A DNA stretch of 24,409 bases, taken from JAYUHK01 sp043767025. Its GTDB lineage: Bacteria > Bacteroidota > Bacteroidia > Chitinophagales > Saprospiraceae. Location of the stretch: positions 1 through 24,409 of the forward strand of contig JAYUHK010000028.1 in NCBI GenBank assembly GCA_043767025.1, in the 5' to 3' direction. The translations under genes were made by a program, and so were the position numbers. Shown here one piece after another: positions 7,667-14,430 of this stretch. How positions within the stretch are numbered: position 1 is the stretch's first letter; the number at the start of each line of letters is the position of its first letter. The notes beneath the pieces were generated by a model. The model was not told the origin of the DNA and did no database searches. It was given only the letters and a program-made list of their open reading frames with translations.

Positions 7667-8409
7667 GAACATTCGGACTGCTCGGATTTCCGTTGGGACA
7701 TTCTTTTTCTCAAAAATATTTTACCAAAAAGTTTGAGGACGCAAATATTACTGATTGCAAATACCAGTTGTTTTCGATAGAAAACGAACAGTCAATACCT
7801 GATTTTTTAGGCAAAAATTTAGCGTATATTTCTGGGTTCAATGTCACAATTCCATACAAACAAGCTATTTTAAATTATTTAGACGAAATAACTCCCGATG
7901 CAGCCGCTATCGGAGCAGTAAATTGTGTGAAAGTTACGAATAACCAAAAATTAGTTGGTTTTAACACCGATGTTTATGGTTTTGAAATTTCTTTGTTGGA
8001 CTTTATTGGACACCGAGAGTACATTAAAAAAGCACTCATTTTGGGAACTGGCGGCAGCTCAAAAGCCGTAAAATATGTACTTCGGAAAAATAATATTCCT
8101 TTCACGTCCGTCAGTAGAACTCCTCAAAAAGACTGCTTGACGTATGAAAATTTAGACCCCACAGTACTTTCAGAATACCAACTTATCGTCAATACTACGC
8201 CGCTTGGTATGTCACCAAACACGAATTTTTTTCCTAATATTCCGTATTCCTCGTTGGGTGCGCAACATTATTTATACGATTTAATCTACAATCCTGAAAA
8301 AACATTGTTCTTGGAGCGCGGCGAAATGCAGAACTGTAAGACCAAAAACGGCTTGGAAATGTTGTATCTGCAAGCCGAAAAAAGTTGGGAAATTTGGAAT
8401 AGTCTTTAA
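7663..8409 (+). CDS. aroE: Shikimate dehydrogenase (NADP+)
   Basis: A 248-aa enzyme reducing 3-dehydroshikimate to shikimate in the chorismate pathway. The N-terminal substrate domain shows the shikimate-binding segment GFPLGHSFSQKYF (equivalent to the usual GHSxSP) and the catalytic Lys in GFNVTIPYKQ, with the paired Asp in GFNTDVYGF. The C-terminal Rossmann domain has GTGGSSKAV and a short NADP loop (SVSRTPQKD). NTTPLGM and the final GLEMLYLQAEKSWEIW, with its conserved Gln, are also present. The protein is at the short end for AroE, as is common in Bacteroidota. It overlaps the upstream DedA gene by 4 bp and is followed after 27 nt by the CoA-binding protein gene. Confidence 0.96.
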   Translation: MRTFGLLGFPLGHSFSQKYFTKKFEDANITDCKYQLFSIENEQSIPDFLGKNLAYISGFNVTIPYKQAILNYLDEITPDAAAIGAVNCVKVTNNQKLVGFNTDVYGFEISLLDFIGHREYIKKALILGTGGSSKAVKYVLRKNNIPFTSVSRTPQKDCLTYENLDPTVLSEYQLIVNTTPLGMSPNTNFFPNIPYSSLGAQHYLYDLIYNPEKTLFLERGEMQNCKTKNGLEMLYLQAEKSWEIWNSL

Positions 8410-8436
8410 TTTTTAACAAAAAATTAACTTTACAAT

Positions 8437-8799
8437 ATGTCAAAAAAAACATTGGTTATTGGTGCAAGCACCAAGCCTGAAAGAATCTCTTTTCAAGCCA
8501 TTGAGCGGCTCACACAACATGGGCATAAAGTCGCAGCAATCGGGCTAAAACATGGAACGGTAGCGGGTGTAATCATTCAAACAAGCCAACTTAATTACAC
8601 CGATATTGATACCGTCACGCTTTATTTAAGCCCCGAAAATCAAAAGTCACAATACGAGTATATTTTGAATTTAAAACCCAAAAGAATTATCTTTAATCCG
8701 GGTACAGAAAATCCTGAATTGGTAAATTTAGCTCAACAAAAAGGCATCGAAACCGAATATGCCTGCACGCTCGTTTTGCTCGCTACCAACGCGTATTAA
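8437..8799 (+). CDS. CoA-binding domain protein (YccU-like)
   Basis: A 120-aa stand-alone Rossmann-fold protein of the CoA_binding_2 type. Features include TLVIGASTKPERISFQAIER (glycine-rich nucleotide loop with the family's GAS-x-KPxR pattern), a central strand-turn with DTVTLYLSP, and RIIFNPGTENPEL near the end, then EYACTLVLLAT. Relatives bind CoA or a similar nucleotide, but their cellular role is not established. It is the last gene of the four-gene operon and is followed 3 nt later by a strong terminator hairpin. Confidence 0.88.
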   Translation: MSKKTLVIGASTKPERISFQAIERLTQHGHKVAAIGLKHGTVAGVIIQTSQLNYTDIDTVTLYLSPENQKSQYEYILNLKPKRIIFNPGTENPELVNLAQQKGIETEYACTLVLLATNAY

Positions 8800-8802
8800 C
8801 AA

Positions 8803-8837
8803 AAAAAAACATCTAACTTTGGGTTAGATGTTTTTTT
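8803..8837. terminator. Bidirectional intrinsic terminator (CoA-binding gene / rpsP)
   Basis: ACATCTAAC (8809-8817) pairs perfectly with GTTAGATGT (8823-8831) around a 5-nt loop, and an A-run on the left faces a T-run on the right. It can end transcription from both sides: the operon finishing at 8799 and rpsP finishing at 8882. Confidence 0.9.
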
Positions 8838-8881
8838 ATCAATCAACTTAAATCGTTGATACTGTACAGATTATATAAATA

Positions 8882-9592
8882 TTATGCAGGAGTTTCTTCG
8901 CTTGTTCCCGCTGCCGCAGGAGTTTCTTCGCTTGCAGGTGTAGTAACTGGCTCTACCGCCGCAACAACTTCCTCCACAACTGGAGCCGCTACTTCAGTCA
9001 CCGCGACCGCAGCAACTTCTTCCACAACCGGCACTGCTTCTACCGCCGCCACCACAGGTGCGACCACTTCCTCGACAACTGGAGCTACTGCTTCAGCCAC
9101 TACGGGAGCAATTACTGCCTCAACAACTGGTGCTGCTGGTGCTTCTTCTACCACAGGAGCGACTACGACAGGAATTGGTTTTGGCTTCGCAACGCCAGAG
9201 ATGGCTACCAATTTGGCTTTTTTCTCTACTTTCACGGCTTCGGCTCTGCCTGCTACTTTGGATTCTTTGGAGTCTATCCACTCTTTGAGTTTTGCTTCAG
9301 CTTGTTCGACTGTCAAAGCACCTTTTTTTACGCCTCTCATCAAGTGTTTTTCGTACATTACGCCTTTGAAACGTAGGATTGCGGCTACTGTATCCGTTGG
9401 TTGCGCACCTTTTCCGAGCCACTCAAATGCTGCTGCATTGTCCAAAACGATGGTGGCTGGCTGTGTCATTGGGTTGTAAGTACCAATTTTTTCGATGAAT
9501 TTTCCATCGCGCGGAGAGCGGGAGTCTGCTACCACGATGTGGTAAAACGGAGCTGATTTGCGCCCTTTGCGCTGTAATCTTAATTTAACCAT
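8882..9592 (-). CDS. rpsP: 30S ribosomal protein S16 with long low-complexity C-terminal tail
   Basis: Residues 1 to about 80 are canonical bS16 (MVKLRLQRKGRKSAPFYHIV, VADSRSPRDGKFIEKIGTYNP), a small-subunit protein needed for 30S assembly. Residues about 80-135 form the charged extension usual in Bacteroidota (KGALTVEQAEAKLKEWIDSK). From about 137 to 236 the protein becomes a Val/Ala/Glu/Pro repeat (APVVEE, VVAAVE units) ending in two SEETPA units. The encoding DNA includes a 19-bp direct repeat, 8886-8904 and 8916-8934, exactly 10 codons apart. At 236 aa it is far longer than bacterial S16 in general (roughly 80-100 aa). It stands alone: no rimM or trmD follows. A strong promoter lies about 87 nt upstream. 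Confidence 0.95.
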   Translation of the reverse strand: MVKLRLQRKGRKSAPFYHIVVADSRSPRDGKFIEKIGTYNPMTQPATIVLDNAAAFEWLGKGAQPTDTVAAILRFKGVMYEKHLMRGVKKGALTVEQAEAKLKEWIDSKESKVAGRAEAVKVEKKAKLVAISGVAKPKPIPVVVAPVVEEAPAAPVVEAVIAPVVAEAVAPVVEEVVAPVVAAVEAVPVVEEVAAVAVTEVAAPVVEEVVAAVEPVTTPASEETPAAAGTSEETPA

Positions 9593-9639
9593 TACTTTTT
9601 TGTTAAAATTTATGTTGAAAAAAAAACGTCAAGACCCAC

Positions 9640-9658
9640 CAAAACCTAAAAATTAGGT
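9640..9658 (-). promoter_or_regulatory. Small hairpin in the rpsP leader
   Basis: Between the rpsP promoter and its ATG the minus strand contains ACCTAA-TTT-TTAGGT, a 6-bp stem with a 3-nt loop, flanked by AAAACCT/AGGTTTT that can pair in alternative ways. It may be an autoregulatory or stability element. That is inference from position only. Confidence 0.3.
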
Positions 9659-9678
9659 AGCAGGTTTTTAACAGAGCG

Positions 9679-9686
9679 CAAAGGTA
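9679..9686 (-). promoter_or_regulatory. Promoter -7 box for rpsP
   Basis: The minus strand reads TACCTTTGC, a full match to TAnnTTTGc, about 87 nt before the rpsP ATG at 9592. No clear TTG is found at the -33 position; the upstream DNA there is a T/A-rich tract. Confidence 0.6.
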
Positions 9687-9755
9687 TTATTTTTTTATGG
9701 TAATAAAAAACTTTGTATGCAGTTTTTTTTGGTAAGATGCTTAAAGAACGCGTCC

Positions 9756-9892
9756 AAAATAAATTACTGTATTCTGACTTGTCTTTTGAGCCAAAACTGC
9801 GTTAGATTTTCGTTACGATGCACGGCATCGCGCCTCAAATCTGCCTTGTTTTGACCCAAAATTCTACGTCACAATATTCAGTACCTTATTTT
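9756..9892. repeat. 137-nt imperfect palindrome (dispersed-repeat-like hairpin element)
   Basis: The arms 9756-9822 and 9824-9892 are inverted copies that align almost without gaps around a centre near 9823. The apex is CGATGC-ACG-GCATCG, the middle has TTTTGAGCCAAAACTGCG facing TTTTGGGTCAAAACAAGG, and the outer ends are AAAATAAATTACTG facing AAAATAAGGTACTG. No ORF of note runs through it. Size and symmetry resemble REP/BIME or MITE-like elements scattered in Bacteroidota intergenic regions. Only one copy is present in this window, so the dispersed nature is inference. The remaining part of the gap 9593-9995 holds the rpsP leader and promoter on the left and the array scar on the right. Confidence 0.75.
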
Positions 9893-9946
9893 CTCTTCAT
9901 TCCTTATTTTGAATTGAAAAATTATTTTTTTTAAAAAGATTTTTAT

Positions 9947-10013
9947 ATTCTACGGAAGTTGAAAACACTGATTTTAGAACGCTAAATTCTCAAATATGGA
10001 AAAATTAAATCAT
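9947..10013 (+). repeat. Direct repeat copy A (array junction, orphan 3' end of a lost copy)
   Basis: These 67 bp differ from 10590-10656 at one position only. The first part translates as the C-terminus FYILRKLKTLILER followed by TAA, identical to the end of the 9996 gene apart from the first residues. Here, however, nothing homologous lies upstream. The second part is the 10-nt spacer and the first codons of the 9996 gene. It therefore looks like the scar left when an earlier array member was deleted or never copied. Confidence 0.8.
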
Positions 10014-10628
10014 TACGATGTATTTGAAGTAATAGATACTTTCAATATCGAAAAAAATAGAGATTGCCTTGTTTTAAAAAATTGGGTAGCAGTTTCGGGT
10101 ATTTTTACGCCCTATGAAGCGCAATTTATTGAGCAAGCCCGAAAAAAACTGGAGTTGAAATGGGACGAATGGAACGAGGAGGAACTGAAAATGCACTTTA
10201 TTAGTATTGTGTTTTTTTTGGCTGAAATTGACACGCCGCGATTGATAAGTACATTTTATGAACGTAGATTGTCTGGTACAGTCAAAAATATTGCGATTTC
10301 AGTGATTGTGGATTGTATGTTGGCGATGCCTACGAACTCTGGTCGTCCGAAATTGCCTTACTTTTTTTTGCAAGAGTTCAAACGCTCGCTCGGAGATAAC
10401 CACGATCCAGAAGGGCAAATGTTAGCGGCAATGATACTTTCACAAGAGTTGAATAAAGACGAAAAACCTTTGTATGGCTGTTGGATACAAGGCAAAAACT
10501 GGAATTTTACAGTTTTAAATGCCTTTGAATATTGCGTAAGTAAACAATTTGATGCCACAGATGCTAACGATTTATTACAAATCGTTTTTATTCTACGGAA
10601 GTTGAAAACACTGATTTTAGAACGTTAA
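9996..10628 (+). CDS. PD-(D/E)XK-fold nuclease-like protein, array copy 1
   Basis: A 210-aa cytoplasmic protein without a signal or membrane segment. The centre carries the restriction-endonuclease-fold signature: Asp106 in VIVDCML, then PYFFLQEFK with Glu127 and Lys129 (the E-x-K pair), and Gln141 in DPEGQMLAAM on the following helix. A conserved WNEEELKMHFI helix near 59-69 precedes it. These residues are the usual metal and catalytic set of PD-(D/E)XK enzymes, so nuclease activity is plausible, but no substrate or partner domain is visible. Families of this kind are often annotated as Rpn-like or hypothetical proteins. It is followed after only 10 nt by a paralogue of identical length. Start MEKLNH is supported by the repeat structure, since both copies begin the same way. 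Confidence 0.8.
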   Translation: MEKLNHYDVFEVIDTFNIEKNRDCLVLKNWVAVSGIFTPYEAQFIEQARKKLELKWDEWNEEELKMHFISIVFFLAEIDTPRLISTFYERRLSGTVKNIAISVIVDCMLAMPTNSGRPKLPYFFLQEFKRSLGDNHDPEGQMLAAMILSQELNKDEKPLYGCWIQGKNWNFTVLNAFEYCVSKQFDATDANDLLQIVFILRKLKTLILER

Positions 10629-10656
10629 ATTCTCAAATATGGAAAAATTAAATCAT
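10590..10656 (+). repeat. Direct repeat copy B (junction between array copies 1 and 2)
   Basis: This covers the last 13 codons of copy 1, its stop, the 10-nt spacer and the first 6 codons of copy 2. It matches copy A at 66 of 67 positions and starts exactly 643 bp after it. A third, shorter match (11233 to about 11269, end of copy 2) begins another 643 bp on. Confidence 0.9.
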
Positions 10657-11271
10657 AATCTTGATGCTCTAATGGACGTTTTTCAGATAATAGAAGTAAA
10701 AAAAAATAAAGCACTTGATACTTTTCTTTCAGTAAAAACAGAGGCATTAAAAACTTCTTTTCAAGAAATTTTCGATATGCTTTTGGAGGAAATCCAAGAC
10801 AAAGGCGACCAATGGAATGAGGAAGAATTAAAAATGAAATTTATTGCACTTCTTTTTTTTATCTCTGAAATAGAAGAAAAAGGTAAAATTCAAGCCTTTT
10901 ATGAACGCCCGCTGGTAGCAACTTTGAAAGGACGCAAGCTAAACATCAAGACGGATTGTATGGTGGCTGCGCCGCTTGGAAAAAATACACCTCGCGAACC
11001 TTTCTTTTTCCTTCAAGAGTTCAAAAAAGGAAAAGGTGACAAATTCGACCCTGAAGCGCAAATGTTGGCTGCTATGATAATTGCTCAACATAAAAACGAG
11101 GATAAATATCCTGTTTATGGTGCTTTCGTAGTTGGCAAAAACTGGGTTTTTAGCGCACTCGAACATCAAGAATATTGCAGAAGTTTTCAGTACGATGCTT
11201 CTCAAAAAGATAGTCTTTTGCAAATCGTTTTTATTCTACGAAAGTTAAAAATACTGATTTTAGAACGTTGA
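10639..11271 (+). CDS. PD-(D/E)XK-fold nuclease-like protein, array copy 2
   Basis: A 210-aa paralogue of the preceding gene with the same key residues at the same positions: Asp106 (IKTDCMV), Glu127 and Lys129 (FFFLQEFKK), Gln141 (DPEAQMLAAM). The centre and both ends are well conserved (WNEEELKMKFI, GKNWVFSALEHQEYC, DSLLQIVFILRKLKILILER), while residues 7-57 are almost unrelated to copy 1, so the N-terminal part may carry specificity. The active-site residues being intact in both copies suggests both are functional rather than one decaying. It is followed by a good terminator. The two genes almost certainly share a transcript. No toxin-antitoxin, restriction or phage gene lies nearby to indicate a partner. 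Confidence 0.8.
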   Translation: MEKLNHNLDALMDVFQIIEVKKNKALDTFLSVKTEALKTSFQEIFDMLLEEIQDKGDQWNEEELKMKFIALLFFISEIEEKGKIQAFYERPLVATLKGRKLNIKTDCMVAAPLGKNTPREPFFFLQEFKKGKGDKFDPEAQMLAAMIIAQHKNEDKYPVYGAFVVGKNWVFSALEHQEYCRSFQYDASQKDSLLQIVFILRKLKILILER

Positions 11272-11340
11272 GAAATTATGAAAATAGTGGAATCGTTTAT
11301 TTTTATTCATTCCTCAATTTGCCTAAAAAAAAATTATTAA

Positions 11341-11376
11341 AAGTTGTCAAGGTTCATTACTTGGCAGCTTTTTTTT
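11341..11376 (+). terminator. Intrinsic terminator after the nuclease-like array
   Basis: AAGTTGTCAAG (11341-11351) pairs with CTTGGCAGCTT (11360-11370) using two G-U pairs, with an 8-nt loop, followed by a T-run. It ends the transcript of the two-gene array. Confidence 0.8.
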
Positions 11377-11462
11377 ATAAAAATTCACTCCATTAACAGC
11401 TTCTTTGAATAAAAAATCGTTTATTTGTGATAACAAAAATTATTTAATAAAACTATCAAAGC

Positions 11463-13337
11463 ATGAAAAAGAAACTACTGTTCGTCCTAATTTTTTATTT
11501 GAATGTCGATTTTGCACTGTCACAAGTATTCTGGCAAACAGATTTTTCTGCTGCTGGATTTCCATCGGGTTGGACGACTGCCGACAGCTCCACAAATGGG
11601 GTGAAAGCACAGTGGAAACGCTGCACAAACCCTACGAGCGGTCGCCCCAACGGACCCAAAATATGGAATGATTTCAATGGGCAAACTTCCTTTCAGGCTT
11701 CGACAGCCGCCAACGGATTTATGTTCGTGGACTCCGATTTGTACAACATCAACAGTCCGCACACCAGCCGCTTGACGACTCCGACTATTGATTGCAGCAA
11801 TCGCTCATCGGTTTGGTTGCAGTTCCAAACTCATATCGGAGTTTATAATTTCAACGGCTACCAAAACGCTATCGTTAGAGTATCAAAAGATGGCGCAACA
11901 TGGGAAAATTTTAAGATTTTTCCGCAACTTGCAGAAGACAACCCTGCGCTGGAAAGGCGGTGGTCACTCAATGTGGAGAATATTAATATAGATATTTCCT
12001 CCGTTGCTGCCAACCAGCCCAACGTGAAAATCCAGTGGCAATGGCGCGGGCTTTCTGAATATTTTTGGGACATTGACGACGTGAAGTTGAGTGCAAGCGA
12101 CCCCAGAAATGACTTTGATTTTCGGGTGAACCGCAATTTTTTTGCCATTCCCCCCAATCTTCAAACGCCAAAAGACCAAGCGGAAAACATACTTTTTCTG
12201 GCGGACATCGAGAATGTTGGAAAAATGTCACAAACTAACGTAAATTTGAATATTTCTATCCAAAATGTGGCGACCAATACTACTGTTTTTACAAATGATA
12301 CAAATTTTGGGACGCTCTCTGCCGATACGTTGGTGCAAAATATTCCGATTGCAGGAAACGGATTTTTGCCTGTTGGCAGCAACGAAATTACGCCTTTTCG
12401 AGGCAACTATTCTGTAGAGTCTGACCAAATAGACGCAACGCCGAGCGACAACAATCGAGAGTTTATTTTTACGCTTACGGATTCGATTTTTGCCAAAGAA
12501 TCAGGGGTAAATACGTCCATCGTGCCGCCTTTTGACGCAGCGGAAAGTCACTCGTGGGGCTATGGAAATTACTACTATGTCAAGAAAGGAAATTTAAAAA
12601 AAGCAACTTCTGTGACATTTTATATCGAAAATCCGAGCGACTTATTTGATAAGTCCGTGAAAATTATACTGTATGAATGGAAGAACCCAAACAACGATTC
12701 GGTGGTGCGCGTGGGCGAGCGAGCTTTGGTCGGCTACGAAGACTACAAAATATTAGATATGGATAAAAAGCTGATAACCATACCTTTATACAATCTCGAC
12801 GACCAAACTTACGGTATTCCGTTGCGCGATTCGACGGGTTATATTGCAATGTTGGAGTATGAGGACACGGGCGACGGCGTGGATATGGCGGTGGGAATTA
12901 GCACCAAACTGAACTACGGAGCGAGTATATATAGGTCAAAATTGGCAGGAAAAACTTATTTTTCGAGTGTTTTTTTTAAGGGAAATTCCTCTAATAGTGA
13001 TTTTGAAACAACTCCTTTCGCACCTTTTATCGTCCCACTTATCCGTCTGAATGTCAATGACGCTATGACGCTCGCTCGCGATGTGAATAAGGTTGAAAAC
13101 TATCGGATTTTTCCCAATCCAGCCAGCAACAAAATACAAATATTTATGAAAAATAATTCTAAAAATGTGACATGGATTATAAGCGATATTTTAGGAAAAA
13201 TTATAAATATTTCTCCAATAAATAACGAAAATATATCCGAGATTACTACTTTTGATAGTTCAAAACTGCCCAATGGATTCTATTTTATGACGGACTCCGA
13301 AAAAAATATTACCTTACCTTTCCAAATAATTCGTTAA
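11463..13337 (+). CDS. Secreted T9SS cargo protein with MAM/choice-of-anchor J-like N-domain
   Basis: A 624-aa protein with a Sec signal peptide (MKKKLLFVLIFYLNVDFALS, cleavage near residue 21). Residues about 22-215 look like the choice-of-anchor J / cleaved-adhesin beta-sandwich (FWQTDFSAAGFPSGWTTADS, then FMFVDSD and DDVKLSASDPRNDF). A second region, about 230-335, resembles a CARDB-type adhesion strand domain (ADIENVGKMSQTNVNLNISI), followed by an unassigned beta-rich stretch to about 530. The last 80 residues are a T9SS type A sorting domain (YRIFPNPASNKIQIF, LPNGFYFMTD), so it should be exported through the outer membrane and anchored or released. An ATG at 11463 with the signal directly after it is convincing. 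It is co-transcribed with the next gene (29-bp gap). The ligand is unknown. Confidence 0.85.
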   Translation: MKKKLLFVLIFYLNVDFALSQVFWQTDFSAAGFPSGWTTADSSTNGVKAQWKRCTNPTSGRPNGPKIWNDFNGQTSFQASTAANGFMFVDSDLYNINSPHTSRLTTPTIDCSNRSSVWLQFQTHIGVYNFNGYQNAIVRVSKDGATWENFKIFPQLAEDNPALERRWSLNVENINIDISSVAANQPNVKIQWQWRGLSEYFWDIDDVKLSASDPRNDFDFRVNRNFFAIPPNLQTPKDQAENILFLADIENVGKMSQTNVNLNISIQNVATNTTVFTNDTNFGTLSADTLVQNIPIAGNGFLPVGSNEITPFRGNYSVESDQIDATPSDNNREFIFTLTDSIFAKESGVNTSIVPPFDAAESHSWGYGNYYYVKKGNLKKATSVTFYIENPSDLFDKSVKIILYEWKNPNNDSVVRVGERALVGYEDYKILDMDKKLITIPLYNLDDQTYGIPLRDSTGYIAMLEYEDTGDGVDMAVGISTKLNYGASIYRSKLAGKTYFSSVFFKGNSSNSDFETTPFAPFIVPLIRLNVNDAMTLARDVNKVENYRIFPNPASNKIQIFMKNNSKNVTWIISDILGKIINISPINNENISEITTFDSSKLPNGFYFMTDSEKNITLPFQIIR

Positions 13338-13366
13338 TTCTCTAACAACTTCATTATCAATTAATT

Positions 13367-14416
13367 ATGAAAAAAATCAGTTACAAATTTTTTGCCTTTT
13401 TACTTTTTTTACTTTCATTTTATTCGGTCAAATCGCAAAATGACACCTTATTAGTAGAAAATTTTCAGTCAGACCCAACTGAAAATATGCTTGATGTACC
13501 GAATGGCAACGATATGCTTTGGATAAATTATGACGAAGACGGCATTGCGGCAGCCAACGGATTGTCTCAAAAATGGTTTTTTGCGCCTGCCTTTCCGGGC
13601 GGACGGGATTCGACGACCGCTAACGGTAGCCCAAATTATGTTCTCCGCTCTTGTTCGTGGCTCGATGGAGATGTAGATGGCAATCGCAACTGGTTGATTC
13701 TGAAACCATTGCGTATTTTGACAGACAAAGCTACGCTGCATTTCAAGTCTGCACCGTCGCAAGCACCGCTTTATTTAGACGGATTTTCGGTGCTAATTTC
13801 TGAAACTACCAACGCAGCTTACGACGGCGTTTTTGTGGATACAGTATTTCACGCAGCACAAATGACAGATTATCTCGGGACATTGACTTCTATTAATTTG
13901 GCTGATTTTGAGTTCTCCAAAGGCTATATTCATGCAGATAGTTTGCGCGACACACTTTATGCTTTTATCAAACAGGATTCTTTAAATAATCCAGCTTTTG
14001 TGACACAAATGCAGCCGCACAGCATCAGCCTCGCAGCTTACACAGGAAAAACGATTTATATTGCTTTTTTACACGACTCGGACGACGACAATTTGCTCGA
14101 ATTGGACGATATTTTGGTACTCGGAAATAAAAATCCTACCGCTACCAGTGACATTTCTAAAAATGTGCGGTTTGTGACATATCCTAATCCTTTTATCTCT
14201 CAACTTAACGTCATGTATCGGCTCGAACAGTCGTCAGAAGTTGGGTTAGAGATGCGTGACGTGCAGGGAAAATTGGTCGGAAAAATAGCTTCGCATCGGG
14301 TAGAATGTGGCGAACATCAACACCAACTTTCACTTTCTAATATTCCTTCGGGGACTTATCAATTAATCTTAAACATTGACAGTCAAGTGATTACAAAAAA
14401 TATAGTCAAGCAATAA
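13367..14416 (+). CDS. Secreted T9SS cargo protein, adhesin-like
   Basis: A 349-aa protein with signal peptide (MKKISYKFFAFLLFLLSFYS, cleavage after VKSQ). The body (about 25-255) again reads as a choice-of-anchor J-like sandwich: TLLVENFQSDPTENMLDVPN, ANGLSQKWFFAP, and the end strand NLLELDDILVLGNK. Residues about 267-349 are a T9SS type A sorting domain (VTYPNPFISQLNVMY, GKLVGKIASH, IPSGTYQLIL). It shares a general architecture with the larger gene before it, so the two may be partners or an ancient duplication, although identity is low. Its 3' end meets the convergent gene at 14431 with only 14 bp between. I see no strong terminator there. Confidence 0.85.
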   Translation: MKKISYKFFAFLLFLLSFYSVKSQNDTLLVENFQSDPTENMLDVPNGNDMLWINYDEDGIAAANGLSQKWFFAPAFPGGRDSTTANGSPNYVLRSCSWLDGDVDGNRNWLILKPLRILTDKATLHFKSAPSQAPLYLDGFSVLISETTNAAYDGVFVDTVFHAAQMTDYLGTLTSINLADFEFSKGYIHADSLRDTLYAFIKQDSLNNPAFVTQMQPHSISLAAYTGKTIYIAFLHDSDDDNLLELDDILVLGNKNPTATSDISKNVRFVTYPNPFISQLNVMYRLEQSSEVGLEMRDVQGKLVGKIASHRVECGEHQHQLSLSNIPSGTYQLILNIDSQVITKNIVKQ

Positions 14417-14430
14417 TTAGGTCGAATAAT

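Noticed and set aside
8886..8934. Two 19-bp direct repeats as a possible CRISPR or att core.
   Set aside because: They are in frame, 10 codons apart, and encode a duplicated SEETPA unit of the S16 tail.
8856..9479. A 207-aa Ser/Thr/Ala-rich + strand ORF.
   Set aside because: It is the antisense shadow of the repetitive rpsP tail; S16 on the other strand is unambiguous.
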